NCBI RefSeq assembly: GCF_016756395.1
Contig: NZ_AP018365.1
Span: 1,426,001 to 1,490,000, forward strand
Direction of reading: 5' to 3'
Length of the DNA stretch: 64,000 nt
From: Streptomyces sp. SN-593
GTDB taxonomy: Bacteria > Actinomycetota > Actinomycetes > Streptomycetales > Streptomycetaceae
Position numbers and translations under genes: made by a program. The notes under the pieces are model-generated. The model was not told where the DNA came from and searched no databases. It saw only the letters and a list, made by a program, of their open reading frames with translations. Each line of letters begins with the position of its first letter. Positions within the stretch are counted from its first letter, which is position 1. Positions 48,748 to 58,752 of this stretch are shown one piece after another.

Positions 48748-49844
48748 TAACGCCGGTCGAGCCGCAGCAGGCTCTCCGCCGTCGCGAGCACGGCCTCCTC
48801 GCCCGGCCGGGGCGCCCAGCCCAGCAGCCGTCCGGCCTTCGCCGCGCTCGTGCGGCGGATCGGGACCGGGCGCGCGGCCGCCTGGCCCGCCGGGTCCGCG
48901 TCCGCCGGGCCGGCCCCCTGCGAGACCTCCTCCGTCGGCACCCGCGCCCCGGCCGCGCCCAACCGCTCCTTGAGCAGCACCGCGACGTCGCGCAGGGACG
49001 TCACGTCCCCGGCCGCCGCCACGAACCGCTCACCGGCCGCGGCCGGGTCGGTCATCGCCCGCAGGTGGAGGTCGGCGACGTCGCGGACGTCCACCACCGC
49101 GAAGTACGTCCGGGGCACCGCCGTCATCCCGCCGTCCAGCAGTTGCCGGACCAGGCCGACCGAGGCGGAGTAGTCGGGCCCGAGGACCGGGCCGAAGACG
49201 CCCACCGGGTTGACCACCGCGAGTTCCGTCCCGCCCCCCTGCGTCGCGGCGAACTCCCAGGCGGCGCGCTCGGCCAGCGTCTTGGACTTCACGTACGCGC
49301 CGACGCCCGGGCCCTCGACGTCGGTCCAGGTCTCCTCCGTGAAGGGCGCGTCGGTCGGCGGGTGGCCGTAGCCGATCGCGCCGAAGGACGAGGTGAGCAC
49401 CACACGACGGACCCCCGCGTCGCGCGCCGCCCGCAGCACCCGCAGGGCGCCGTCGCGGGCCGGGACGACCAGGTCGTCCTCGTGGGCGGGCTCGCCGGCC
49501 GGGAAGGGCGAGGCGACGTGCAGGACGTACGCGCACCCCGCGACGGCCTCGGCCCAGCCCTCGTCGGCGCCGAGGTCGGCGACGGCGAAGGTCAGGGTGC
49601 CGTCCGAGCCGTCCAGGACCGTCCCGTTCGGGGTCGTACGGTCCGGGGTCGTACGGTCCGCCGCGCCGCCCGCCGCCGCGCGTGCCTCGGTGCGGCCGGC
49701 CGCCACCATGGCGCGCACGTCCGCCTCGCGCGCCGGGGAGCGGACCGTGGCCCGTACCCGGTGGCCCGCCTCCAGCAGCCGCACCACGCAGTGCGCGCCC
49801 ACGAATCCCGAGCCGCCCGTGACCAGTACCAGTTCGCCGCTCAT
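48747..49844 (-). CDS. NAD(P)-dependent epimerase/dehydratase (extended SDR)
   Basis: A 365-residue protein of the dihydroflavonol-4-reductase-like group: VLVTGGSGFVGAHCVVRLLEAGHRVRATVRS at the N-terminus, VLHVASPFPA, VVLTSSFGAIGYGH, a YVKSK catalytic pair (Tyr/Lys), and VNPVGVFGPVLGPDYSASV. Probably reduces a ketone or aldehyde with NADPH. It is divergent from the XRE regulator at 49997 across a 152-bp region with a palindrome, a layout in which the regulator commonly controls the reductase gene. Confidence 0.9.
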   Translation of the reverse strand: MSGELVLVTGGSGFVGAHCVVRLLEAGHRVRATVRSPAREADVRAMVAAGRTEARAAAGGAADRTTPDRTTPNGTVLDGSDGTLTFAVADLGADEGWAEAVAGCAYVLHVASPFPAGEPAHEDDLVVPARDGALRVLRAARDAGVRRVVLTSSFGAIGYGHPPTDAPFTEETWTDVEGPGVGAYVKSKTLAERAAWEFAATQGGGTELAVVNPVGVFGPVLGPDYSASVGLVRQLLDGGMTAVPRTYFAVVDVRDVADLHLRAMTDPAAAGERFVAAAGDVTSLRDVAVLLKERLGAAGARVPTEEVSQGAGPADADPAGQAAARPVPIRRTSAAKAGRLLGWAPRPGEEAVLATAESLLRLDRR

Positions 49845-49941
49845 GCCGTCCGCTCCCGTCTTCCCGGATCTCCGGCGGACGCCCGCCCGCCGGCACCGTC
49901 GATGATGCGGCCGCCCGTCACGGACAGTAAGACCCCGCGGA

Positions 49942-49958
49942 CCCTGGTAACGCCAGGG
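49942..49958. promoter_or_regulatory. Palindrome CCCTGG-N5-CCAGGG in divergent region
   Basis: Six-base perfect arms around TAACG, 38 bp before the XRE regulator and 97 bp before the epimerase start. A candidate operator of the XRE/MmyB-type protein. Confidence 0.5.
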
Positions 49959-49996
49959 ACAGGATGAGCGGCGCGTCCCGCCGTACGCTGGGCCCC

Positions 49997-50995
49997 ATGG
50001 ACACGGTGGGTGAGCTGGGCGCGTACCTCCGGGCGCGCCGCGAGCGGCTGCGTCCGCAGGACGTCGAGCTGCCGCCGGGAACCAGGCGCCGGGTGCCGGG
50101 GCTGCGGCGCGAGGAGGTCGCGCTGCTCGCCGGGATCAGCGTCGAGTACTACCTGCGGCTGGAGCAGGGCCGCGACCAGCGCCCGTCGGACCAGGTGCTC
50201 GACAGCCTGGCCCGCGCGCTGCGGCTGGACGCCGACGCGGAGGGGTACCTGCGTACGCTCGCCCGGCCGCGGCCACCGGCGGCGCGGCGCCGACCCACCC
50301 GGCCGGAGCGGGTCGGCCCGGGCCTGCGCGCGCTGATCGACCAGTGGACCACCACGCCCGCCACGGTGGTCGGCCGCTCCCTGACGACGCTGGCGGCCAA
50401 CCCGCTGGCCGTCGCGCTCAACCCGTACTTCGCGCCCGGTGTCGGCACGCTGCGCGCCGCGTTCCTCGAACCGGGGATGCGCGCGTACTACCGCGACTGG
50501 GAGACCATGACCGCGAAGACCGTCGCCCACCTGCGCTCCATGGTCGCGGGGGTGGACGACCCTCGTGTGCTGGAGCTGATCGGCGAGTTGAGCCTGCGCA
50601 GCGAGCGGTTCCGCACGCTCTGGGCCCGGCAGGACGTCCGCGTCAAGGCCAGCGGGGTCACGCTGCTGCGGCATCCGCAGGTGGGTGACCTCGACCTGCA
50701 CTACGAGAAGCTGGCGCTGCCGGAGGCGCCCGGGCAGATGCTGGTCACGTACCACGCACAGCCGGGAACCGCGTCGTACGAGCGGCTGCACCTCCTGGCC
50801 CACCTCGCGGAACGGCCCGAGCAGGGGGCCCGGTGGCAGGAGGAGGAGCGGGCGGAGGAAGGACGGGCGGCGACGAGGCAGCCGGGCGCGGGTCGGCCCG
50901 GCGCAGGTCGGCCCGGCGCGCGGCAGCCGGAGGAGGGCGCGCGGCAGCCGGAGCTGGGCGCGCCGCCGGGGGATGCCGCGCCGCCGCTTCGTTGA
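49997..50995 (+). CDS. XRE family regulator with MmyB-like ligand-binding domain
   Basis: A 332-residue regulator: helix-turn-helix at residues ~5-75 (LGAYLRARRERLRPQDV, RRVPGLRREEVALLAGISVEYYLRLEQGRDQRPSDQVLDSLARAL) and a C-terminal MmyB-like PAS-fold domain (TPATVVGRSLTTLAANPLA, WTMTAKTVAHLRS-like region, LDLHYEKLALPEAPGQMLVTYHA). Proteins of this large Streptomyces family usually control a neighbouring divergent oxidoreductase gene, here the epimerase. The last ~50 residues are low-complexity Gly-Ala-Arg-Gln-Pro repeats. ATG 49997 is chosen from the HTH alignment. Confidence 0.92.
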   Translation: MDTVGELGAYLRARRERLRPQDVELPPGTRRRVPGLRREEVALLAGISVEYYLRLEQGRDQRPSDQVLDSLARALRLDADAEGYLRTLARPRPPAARRRPTRPERVGPGLRALIDQWTTTPATVVGRSLTTLAANPLAVALNPYFAPGVGTLRAAFLEPGMRAYYRDWETMTAKTVAHLRSMVAGVDDPRVLELIGELSLRSERFRTLWARQDVRVKASGVTLLRHPQVGDLDLHYEKLALPEAPGQMLVTYHAQPGTASYERLHLLAHLAERPEQGARWQEEERAEEGRAATRQPGAGRPGAGRPGARQPEEGARQPELGAPPGDAAPPLR

Positions 50996-51102
50996 GCGCC
51001 GGCGCCGTGGCGCGGACGGTGCGGACGGTGCGGACGGCCTGGAACGGCGGATACGGCGTGTCGGCCCCGACACGTTGACACGCCGAGGGGACGCAACGAT
51101 CC

Positions 51103-51117
51103 TGAGCAAGCGCTTGG
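51103..51117. promoter_or_regulatory. Putative TetR operator (TGAGCAAGCGCTTGG) upstream of maoC
   Basis: Contains the perfect 10-base palindrome CAAGCGCTTG at 51107-51116. Thirteen leading bases recur at 52434-52448, upstream of the TetR gene. It lies 27 bp before the MaoC start, overlapping the likely promoter. Confidence 0.6.
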
Positions 51118-51144
51118 ACAGCCGCACCCCAGGAGGTCACCGCC

Positions 51145-51606
51145 ATGCCGCAGCCCCGCGTCTTCGCCTCGCTCGACGAGTTGCGCGCCGCCGTCGGCGA
51201 GCAGCTCGGCTGGTCGGACTGGATCGAGGTCGAGCAGGAGCGGATCGACCGGTTCGCCGAGGCGACCGGTGACCACCAGTGGATCCACGTCGACCCCGAA
51301 CGGGCGGCGCAGGGCCCCTTCCACACCACCATCGCGCACGGCTTCCTCACGCTCTCGCTGATCCCGTCGCTGACCCCGCGGCTGTTCCGCGTCGAAGGGG
51401 TCCGGATGGGCGTCAACTACGGCGTGAACAAGGTCCGCTTCCCCGCGCCCGTGCCGGTGGGGTCGCGGCTGCGGGCCACCGCGACGGTCGCCGACGTGTC
51501 GGAGGCGGGCGGCGGCGTCCAACTCGTCACCCAGGTGACGGTCGAGCGCGAGGGCGGCGAGAAGCCGGTGTGCGTGGCGGAGACGGTGTCGCGGTTCTAC
51601 CTCTGA
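51145..51606 (+). CDS. MaoC family (R)-specific enoyl-CoA hydratase
   Basis: A 153-residue single hot-dog domain of the NodN/MaoC group. The hydratase-2 motif is present: FAEATGDHQWIHVD with catalytic Asp and His, then GPFHTTIAHGFLTLSLIP. It would hydrate trans-2-enoyl-CoA. AGGAGG lies upstream of ATG 51145. It converges on the TetR gene at 51754 and shares an operator sequence with it, so it belongs to the same small acyl-CoA regulon. Confidence 0.93.
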   Translation: MPQPRVFASLDELRAAVGEQLGWSDWIEVEQERIDRFAEATGDHQWIHVDPERAAQGPFHTTIAHGFLTLSLIPSLTPRLFRVEGVRMGVNYGVNKVRFPAPVPVGSRLRATATVADVSEAGGGVQLVTQVTVEREGGEKPVCVAETVSRFYL

Positions 51607-51753
51607 GCGGCGCCGACGTGGCGCGGCTCGCGGGCAGGCGCGGCGGGTCGGCGCGGCAGGTCGGGCGGCGTATCGGCGTATCGACACATCGGTGTACCGG
51701 CGTACCGGGTCGTCGTGCGCGGCGACGGGTGACCGTGTCGACATGGCGACTGC

Positions 51754-52371
51754 TCAGTCGATCCGGCGGACCATCCGCAGCACGAGCCCGGCGTACAGGG
51801 TCCCGACCTCGTCGGGCGTGCGGCTGCCGTCCGGGCTGAACCAGCGCGCCACGTCGATGCAGAGCGACAGCACCGCGAGCGTGGTGCCGGAGACGTCGGG
51901 CACGTCGAACTCGCCGGTCGTCACGCCGTCCTTGACAATCGTCCGGATCGCGTCCTCGCTCCGGCGGCGCAGCACGACGATCTCGCGGTAGTGCTCGGGG
52001 GCGAGGGCACCGAGTTCGTACTGCACGATGCGGCCGGTGGTGTGGTGCTCGGCGTGCCAGCGGACGAAGACGCGGACCGCCGCCGCGAGGCGTTCGGCCG
52101 GTGCGCCCTCGGCGTCGCGGGCCTCCTCCAGCATGGCCAGCGAGCGGTGGTGGCCGACCTTGCTGATCTGGTAGAGCAGCTCCTCCTTGGTCTTGTAGTG
52201 GATGTAGAGCGCGGCGGGGCTCATCCCGGCCCGTCCGGCGATGTCCCGGGTGGTGGTGGCGTGGTAGCCGCGCTCCGCGAACGCCTCGACCGCGGCGATC
52301 ACCAGCCGCCTCGCGGCGTCGGGGGTGATGTCACCCCACGCCTCGCCGGTTGCCGCCTCCGCAGCCGTCAT
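51754..52371 (-). CDS. TetR family regulator
   Basis: A 205-residue regulator: ARRLVIAAVEAFAERGYHAT, TRDIAGRAGMSPAALYIHYKTKEELLYQI is the helix-turn-helix. The C-terminal domain (RVFVRWHAEHHTTGRIVQYEL, ALAPEHYREIVVLRRRSEDAI) is of the KstR-like TetR_C type used by acyl-CoA regulators. The CAAGCGCTTA box at 52438 sits 67 bp upstream of its start and a near-identical box precedes the maoC gene. The ATG at 52371 begins MTAAEAATGEAW. Confidence 0.9.
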   Translation of the reverse strand: MTAAEAATGEAWGDITPDAARRLVIAAVEAFAERGYHATTTRDIAGRAGMSPAALYIHYKTKEELLYQISKVGHHRSLAMLEEARDAEGAPAERLAAAVRVFVRWHAEHHTTGRIVQYELGALAPEHYREIVVLRRRSEDAIRTIVKDGVTTGEFDVPDVSGTTLAVLSLCIDVARWFSPDGSRTPDEVGTLYAGLVLRMVRRID

Positions 52372-52433
52372 CGCACGCTCCTCACACCCGTCACACCCAT
52401 GTGGTCGACAGGGCCACACCCTACCGTCACGGG

Positions 52434-52448
52434 TGAGCAAGCGCTTAG
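52434..52448. promoter_or_regulatory. Putative TetR operator (TGAGCAAGCGCTTAG) upstream of tetR
   Basis: Same 15-base box as at 51103 with one change (A for G at position 14). Located between the TetR start (52371) and the end of the acyl-CoA dehydrogenase gene (52539), the expected place for autoregulation. Confidence 0.6.
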
Positions 52449-52538
52449 CCGAAGCTCGGGAGGCGGGGGCGTGCAGGGGCCGTCCCCGCCGGCGGGGCGC
52501 GCGGCCCGGGCGCGCCGGGGCGCGCGGGCAGGCAGTGC

Positions 52539-53696
52539 CTAGAACGCGGAGATTCCGGTCAGCGCCCGCCCGATCAGCAGCTTGTGTATCTGGCTGGTGC
52601 CTTCGTACAGCGTCATCACCCGCGCGTCGCGCAGCAGCTTTCCCGCCGGGTACTCGTCGATGTAGCCGTAACCGCCGAACACCTGGAGCGCGTTGTTGGC
52701 GCAGCGCACCGCGGCCTCGCTGGCGTAGAGCTTGGCGACCGACGACTCGGTGGCGAAGGGCCGCCCGCGGTCGATGAGGTCGGCGACGCGCCAGGTGAGC
52801 AGCCGGGCGGCGTCCACGTCCACGGCGATGTCGGCGATCATCTCCTGGACGAGCTGGTGCCGGGCGATCGGCACCCCGAACTGCTCGCGCTGCCCGGCGT
52901 AGCCGGTGGCCGCCTCCAGACACGCCTGCGCGATCCCGACGCACCCGGCCGCCACCGACATCCGTCCCTTGGCGAGCGCGGACATGGCGACGGAGAAGCC
53001 CTTGCCCTCGGGCCCGAGCATCGCGTCGGCCGGGACCCGCACCGCGTCGAGCACCAGCTCGGCCGTGGCCTGGCCGCGCAGGCCGAGCTTGCCGTGCACC
53101 TCCCGGCGGGTCAGGCCCGGGGCGTCGGCCGGCACGAGGAACGCGCTCACCCCCCGGTGCCCCTCCCCGCCGGTGCGCGCGAAGAGCAGCACCACGTCGG
53201 CCCAGGTCCCGTTGGTGATGAACATCTTGCTGCCGGTGATCACGTACCCGTCGCCGTCGCGCACCGCGCGGGTGGTGAGATTGGCGGCGTCCGACCCGGT
53301 CCCGGGCTCGGTGAGGCCGAAGCAGCCGATCGCGTCGCCGGCCGTCAGCCGCGGCAGCCACGCCCGCTTCTGGGCCCCGCTCCCCCAGTGCGCTATCGAC
53401 TTGGCGACAAGGCCGAGCGAGACCGACACGATCCCGCGCACCGCGGAGTCCCCGCGCCCCAGTTCCTCGGTGACCAGGCAGTACGCGAGGTGGTCGCCAC
53501 CCGAGCCACCGTACTCCTCGCCGATGGTCAGGCCGAGGAAGCCGAGCGAGCCGAGCTTCTTCACGATCCCGCGGTCCACGCCCTCCGCCCGGTCCCACGC
53601 GGCGGCGTGCGGAACGATCTCCCGATCCGCGAAGTCCCTGGCCAGCGCCTTCACGGCAGCCTGTTCCTCGGACAGCTCAAGGTCCACCGCGGTCAC
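52539..53696 (-). CDS. Acyl-CoA dehydrogenase
   Basis: A 385-residue flavoenzyme of the short/medium-chain group: LGFLGLTIGEEYGGSGGD, GCFGLTEPGTGSDAANLTTRA, GSKMFITNGTWADV, KGRMSVAAGCVGIAQACLEAA, QLVQEMIADIAVDVDAARLL, QVFGGYGYIDEYPAGKLLRDARVMTLYEGTSQIHKLLIGR. The Glu of YEGTSQ is the catalytic base position. It oxidises acyl-CoA to enoyl-CoA, passing electrons to ETF. GTG 53696 starts 21 bp from the AAACTA operator and is divergent from the TetR gene at 53765. Confidence 0.93.
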   Translation of the reverse strand: MTAVDLELSEEQAAVKALARDFADREIVPHAAAWDRAEGVDRGIVKKLGSLGFLGLTIGEEYGGSGGDHLAYCLVTEELGRGDSAVRGIVSVSLGLVAKSIAHWGSGAQKRAWLPRLTAGDAIGCFGLTEPGTGSDAANLTTRAVRDGDGYVITGSKMFITNGTWADVVLLFARTGGEGHRGVSAFLVPADAPGLTRREVHGKLGLRGQATAELVLDAVRVPADAMLGPEGKGFSVAMSALAKGRMSVAAGCVGIAQACLEAATGYAGQREQFGVPIARHQLVQEMIADIAVDVDAARLLTWRVADLIDRGRPFATESSVAKLYASEAAVRCANNALQVFGGYGYIDEYPAGKLLRDARVMTLYEGTSQIHKLLIGRALTGISAF

Positions 53697-53717
53697 CCGG
53701 CCCTTCTGGACTTCCCT

Positions 53718-53736
53718 AAACTACCGGCGCTAGTTT
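53718..53736. promoter_or_regulatory. Operator AAACTA-N7-TAGTTT between acyl-CoA dehydrogenase and tetR
   Basis: Perfect six-base inverted arms AAACTA and TAGTTT around CCGGCGC, sitting between divergent starts at 53696 and 53765. An element with the same arms and the same seven-base spacing occurs at 57655. AT-rich arms stand out from the surrounding GC. Confidence 0.75.
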
Positions 53737-53764
53737 TTGGTCGGCAGCCTCTACTATGTGCCGC

Positions 53765-54400
53765 ATGGCCCGCCCCCGCAAGCCCCTGCTCAGCCGCGAC
53801 CGCATCGTGACGACGGCGCTCGCCCTCATCGACGAGGAGGGCCTCGCCGCGCTGTCCACCCGTCGGCTCGCGGCGGAACTCGGGGTCAGCGGGCCGTCCC
53901 TGTACAACCACTTCGCCACCAAGGAGGCGATCCTCGACGCGGCCGCCGACACGGTCATCGGCCAGGTCGACCTGTCGATGTTCGCCCCCGCGCCCGAGGG
54001 CCCGCCGGACTGGCGCGCCGCCCTGCTGGCCTGGGCCCGCTCCTACCGTGCCGCGCTGACCGAGCACCCGCACATCGTGCCCTTCCTCGCCACCGGCCCC
54101 GGGCTGCGGCCGGCCGGCCTGCGGATGGCCGACGCGGTGTTCGGCGCCATGGTCGAGGCCGGCTGGCCCGCCGCCCAGGCGACCCGGATCGGCGCGCTGA
54201 TGCGCTACTTCGTCACGGGCTCGGCGCTCGGCTCCTTCGCCGCCGGCTTCGTCGGCGACCCGCAGGCGTACGACCCGGCCGACTACCCGCACCTCGGCCA
54301 GGCCCACCTGCTGGCCGGCCGCCGCGAGCGGATCGACGAGGCGGCGTTCGAAACCGGCCTGCGTGCGCTGATCGACGGACTGGCACTCCAATTCCGCTGA
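53765..54400 (+). CDS. TetR family regulator (TetR_C_1 type)
   Basis: A 211-residue regulator: RDRIVTTALALIDEEGLAALSTRRLAAELGVSGPSLYNHFATKEAIL is the helix-turn-helix; the C-terminal domain (WARSYRAALTEHPHIVPFLATGP, FETGLRALIDGL) is the tetracycline-repressor-like C-terminal type. It is divergent from an acyl-CoA dehydrogenase gene, with the AAACTA-N7-TAGTTT operator between them; the second copy of this operator precedes the aldehyde dehydrogenase operon at 57616. ATG 53765 (MARPRKPLL) is preferred to ATG 53756, though neither has a clear ribosome site. Confidence 0.9.
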   Translation: MARPRKPLLSRDRIVTTALALIDEEGLAALSTRRLAAELGVSGPSLYNHFATKEAILDAAADTVIGQVDLSMFAPAPEGPPDWRAALLAWARSYRAALTEHPHIVPFLATGPGLRPAGLRMADAVFGAMVEAGWPAAQATRIGALMRYFVTGSALGSFAAGFVGDPQAYDPADYPHLGQAHLLAGRRERIDEAAFETGLRALIDGLALQFR

Positions 54401-54433
54401 GCCCGCCGCACCCCGGGTGACAGGATGACCCGC

Positions 54434-54973
54434 ATGCCCGCTTTCGACGGCACCGCCGATGATCTCGTCCAGGTCAACTACACCAAGTACGACGGCTCGT
54501 TGCACTGGAACCTGCGGATGCGCAGGCTCGGCGAGGACGAGCACGGCACGTGGCTCGGCCTCCCCGCGGACAGCACCACGCGCAAGGGCTACGACCTGAC
54601 CATGACCCTTCCCGAGGCCCACATCATCCTCTTCCCCACCGACGCGTGGTGGACCGCCACCTTCAACGCCGCGCCGCACCGGACCGAGATCTACTGCGAC
54701 ATCACCACCCCGCCGCACTGGCCGGCCACGAACGAGGTGACCATGGTCGACCTCGACCTCGACGTCCTGCGCCGCCGCGGCACCCGCCTACCGATCCTGG
54801 TCGACGAGGACGAGTTCGCCGAGCACCAGGTGCAGTACGGCTACCCCGCCGACGTCATCCGCTCCGCCGTCCAGTCCGCGTCCTGGCTGATGAACGTGAT
54901 CGGCGAGGGCTCCGGGCCCTTCGACGGCGCCCACGAACGGTGGCTGGCCCAGGTCGCCCAACCCTCGCCCTGA
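54434..54973 (+). CDS. DUF402 family protein
   Basis: A 179-residue protein (182 if the ATG at 54425 is used). It shows the DUF402 pattern: VNYTKYDGSLHW, AHIILFPTDAWWTATF, EIYCDITTPPHW, VTMVDLDLDVLRRRG, ILVDEDEFAEHQVQYGYP. The fold has a positively charged cavity, and relatives such as FomD hydrolyse nucleotide-linked intermediates, so a nucleotidyl or phosphate hydrolase role is possible. The D-x-D-x-D around VDLDLD and the VDEDEF segment are the likely metal ligands. It follows the TetR gene in the same direction. Confidence 0.85.
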   Translation: MPAFDGTADDLVQVNYTKYDGSLHWNLRMRRLGEDEHGTWLGLPADSTTRKGYDLTMTLPEAHIILFPTDAWWTATFNAAPHRTEIYCDITTPPHWPATNEVTMVDLDLDVLRRRGTRLPILVDEDEFAEHQVQYGYPADVIRSAVQSASWLMNVIGEGSGPFDGAHERWLAQVAQPSP

Positions 54974-55000
54974 CCCGCGCCGGTCCGGCCCGGCCGGTCC

Positions 55001-55045
55001 GCGGCGATCCGGACCGCGGCGATCCGGACCGCGGCGATCCGGTCC
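55001..55045. repeat. 15-bp tandem repeat, three copies
   Basis: Three consecutive copies of GCGGCGATCCGGACC (third with one change) in the gap between convergent DUF402 and alcohol dehydrogenase genes. Confidence 0.85.
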
Positions 55046-55056
55046 GCGGCGGCCGG

Positions 55057-56139
55057 TCAGAACACCACCAGGGCCCGGCCACCGCGTCCGGCGGTCATCG
55101 CCTCGAAGGCATCCGGTATGCCGTCGAGACCGATGCGGTCGGTGACCAGTGCGGACAGGTCGAGCCGCCCTTCGCGTGCGTGCCCGGCGAGGACGGGGAG
55201 ATCCTTCGCCGGGTCGCAGTTGCCGTACACGCAACCGGACAACGTGCGGCCGAAGTAGAAGAGTTCCAGCGCGGAGAAACTCACCTGCTGGTCCTGCCCG
55301 CCGATGCCGACGACCGCGGTCCGGCCGCCCCTCCGGGTGGACGACCATGCCGTGCGGATCGTCTCGGCCCGGCCCACGCACTCCACCGCCGCGTCCGCGC
55401 CGTGGCCGCCGGTCAGCTTGCGGACCCGCTTGGCGGTGTCCTCGCCCGCGACCACGAAGTCCGTGGCACCCGCCGCCCTGGCCAGTTCCTCCTTGCCCGG
55501 TGCCACGTCGACCGCGATGATCCGCTCCGCCCCGGCGATCCTGGCCGACTGCAGCACGGCCAGACCGACCCCGCCCACTCCGTACACCGCGACCGACTCC
55601 CCGGGCCGCACCCCCGCCACGTGGTGCACCGCACCGTAACCGGTCAGCACGGCGCACCCGAGCAGCGCCGCGTCGCCCAACGGCACCCCCGCGGGCAGCG
55701 GCAGCACCGCGTTCGCCGCCACCACCGTCTCCTCGGCGAACACCGCGGTGCCCAACCCCGGGTACAGCTCGCTCCCGTCGGCCGCCAGCCTCGCGTACGG
55801 CGCTGCCGCCGCCGCGCCCGCGTTCGCGCACAGCCACGGCTCGGCCAACCCGCAGAAGTGGCAGCTCCCGCAGGCGGGCGCCCAGTTCAGCACCACCTCG
55901 TCGCCGACCGCCACGTGGGTGACGCCCTCGCCCACCTCCGCCACGGTGCCCGCGCCCTCGTGGCCGAGCACCGCCGGCACGGGCTGCCGCAGGGTGCCGT
56001 TGGACAGCGACAGGTCGGAGTGGCACACCCCGGCCGCCGCGAGCCGCACCCGCACCTGTCCCGGCCCGGGCGACGGCAGCTCGATGTCGGTGACCTGCAA
56101 CGGGGCGTTCACTGCGGGCAGTACGGCGGCGCGGACCAC
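55057..56139 (-). CDS. Zinc-dependent alcohol dehydrogenase (MDR)
   Basis: A 360-residue class of NAD-dependent medium-chain alcohol dehydrogenase. Catalytic zinc ligands in GVCHSD and GHEGAG; structural zinc ligands in CGSCHFCGLAEPWLC (four Cys); cofactor site VYGVGGVGLAVLQSA, AERIIAVDVAPGK. The late GCVYGNCDP and the overall length match the NDMA-dependent/Rxyl_3153 group of actinomycetes. GTG 56139 has AGGAG five bases upstream; GTG 56145 is the alternative. It follows the aldehyde dehydrogenase in the same operon, so the two would oxidise an alcohol to the acid in two steps. Confidence 0.92.
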   Translation of the reverse strand: MVRAAVLPAVNAPLQVTDIELPSPGPGQVRVRLAAAGVCHSDLSLSNGTLRQPVPAVLGHEGAGTVAEVGEGVTHVAVGDEVVLNWAPACGSCHFCGLAEPWLCANAGAAAAAPYARLAADGSELYPGLGTAVFAEETVVAANAVLPLPAGVPLGDAALLGCAVLTGYGAVHHVAGVRPGESVAVYGVGGVGLAVLQSARIAGAERIIAVDVAPGKEELARAAGATDFVVAGEDTAKRVRKLTGGHGADAAVECVGRAETIRTAWSSTRRGGRTAVVGIGGQDQQVSFSALELFYFGRTLSGCVYGNCDPAKDLPVLAGHAREGRLDLSALVTDRIGLDGIPDAFEAMTAGRGGRALVVF

Positions 56140-56173
56140 GGTCACTCCTGGACTTCTCGCGGTGGATGGGGGG

Positions 56174-57616
<1,443 letters not shown>

Positions 57617-57654
57617 GCTGCCGCCCTCCGGATCGCGCTTCGCCTGCGACGCCT

Positions 57655-57673
57655 AAACTAGCGTCGATAGTTT
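57655..57673. promoter_or_regulatory. Operator AAACTA-N7-TAGTTT upstream of the aldehyde/alcohol dehydrogenase operon
   Basis: AAACTA (57655-57660), GCGTCGA, TAGTTT (57668-57673). The arms are identical to those of the element at 53718 and the spacing is the same, and both have an extra T next to the outer end of an arm. Confidence 0.75.
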
Positions 57674-57836
57674 TATGTGACCAGTGCTCGCCCCGCCGCC
57701 CTGGGGCGCGCCCATGTGATCGGTGGCCACCCGCACCGCGCTCGCCGGTCCCGTCGATCCCGTCCGACCGGTGCCGAGCGGCTCCGACAACGACCTACCC
57801 GCCGGTATGCGCCGCCACCCTTCGAATGCGGGTTCG

Positions 57837-58469
57837 TTATTCGAGCACAGTCCCGAGATAGGCCCTGACCAGCACTTTCACTTCGGCGATGACGCGCGAA
57901 TCACCCATTTGGCCGGTCCGGAAGGCGAGTTGCAGCGCGGCGTCGGCGGCTTCCACGGCGACGGTCAGGGCCAGCCGCAACCGCGGGTCCGCCGGGTCGG
58001 CGGTGAGGCGGTCGCCGAGCAGTTCCGGCAGCCGGTCGGCGAGGTCCTGGTTGGTCTCGCCCGGGGCGCTGAACTCCACCAGCGCGAACCCGGGCGCGGT
58101 CCGCTTCATGGCGGTGTACTCGTCGACCAGCACGTCGACCGCGGCACGCCAGTCCGCCCCGGTGCCCGGTCCCGCCAGCCGCGCCGCCGTGCGGTCGAGG
58201 AACTCGTCGAGGTTGCGGCGGCCCAACGCGTCGGCCATGGCGCGCTTGTCGGAGAAGAAGCGGTAGACGGAACCGATCGGCACCCCCGCCCGCGCCGCCA
58301 CCGCCCGCGTGCTCAACCGCTCGTAGCCGACCTCGTCGAGTTCCCGGGCACAGGCGTCGAGGATGCGCGAGAGGCGCTCGGCGCTGCGGCGCTGGACGGG
58401 GACGCGGCGCAGCGCGCCGCGCGCGGACTCCGGCCCGGGCGCGGCGGGTCCGGTCCCTGGCCGCGGCAT
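57837..58469 (-). CDS. TetR family regulator
   Basis: A 210-residue regulator with RRVPVQRRSAERLSRILDACARELDEVGYERLSTRAVAARAGVPIGSVYRFFSDKRAMADAL, a clear TetR helix-turn-helix. The C-terminal half (VDEYTAMKRTAPGFALVEFSAPG, LTVAVEAADAALQLAFRTG) resembles TetR_C of the TipA/DUF-type Streptomyces regulators. It stands alone between the aldehyde dehydrogenase operon and hmgA, transcribed away from hmgA; its target is not obvious. Confidence 0.9.
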   Translation of the reverse strand: MPRPGTGPAAPGPESARGALRRVPVQRRSAERLSRILDACARELDEVGYERLSTRAVAARAGVPIGSVYRFFSDKRAMADALGRRNLDEFLDRTAARLAGPGTGADWRAAVDVLVDEYTAMKRTAPGFALVEFSAPGETNQDLADRLPELLGDRLTADPADPRLRLALTVAVEAADAALQLAFRTGQMGDSRVIAEVKVLVRAYLGTVLE

Positions 58470-58702
58470 CGCACCTCCCGCCCCGCCCGCCGCTCGAACG
58501 GGCCCGCCTGCTGCTCACTCCACCCTAGCCAAGGCCGGTCCACCGCCCCGGCACCCGCGCACCGCACCCCCGCCGGTCCAGCCGGTCCGCGCCCCCTCGG
58601 CCGACCCGGCCCGACCGCCCCATCCGTCCGCCCCTCGGCCGACCCGGCCCGCCCCGTCCGCCACAACCGCCCCACAGGCACCGCCATGAGGCTTGCCGCC
58701 AC

Positions 58703-58728
58703 GATTCCTATGGCCCAGCATAGGAATC
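58703..58728. promoter_or_regulatory. hmgA: Perfect inverted repeat upstream of homogentisate dioxygenase
   Basis: Ten-base perfect arms, GATTCCTATG (58703-58712) and CATAGGAATC (58719-58728), with a six-base centre (GCCCAG). It ends 24 bp before the hmgA start, so a bound protein would block the promoter or transcript start. The GntR regulator overlapping the end of hmgA is the likely ligand-responsive protein. Confidence 0.75.
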
Positions 58729-58752
58729 ACGATGGCGAGCGGGGAGTGGAGC

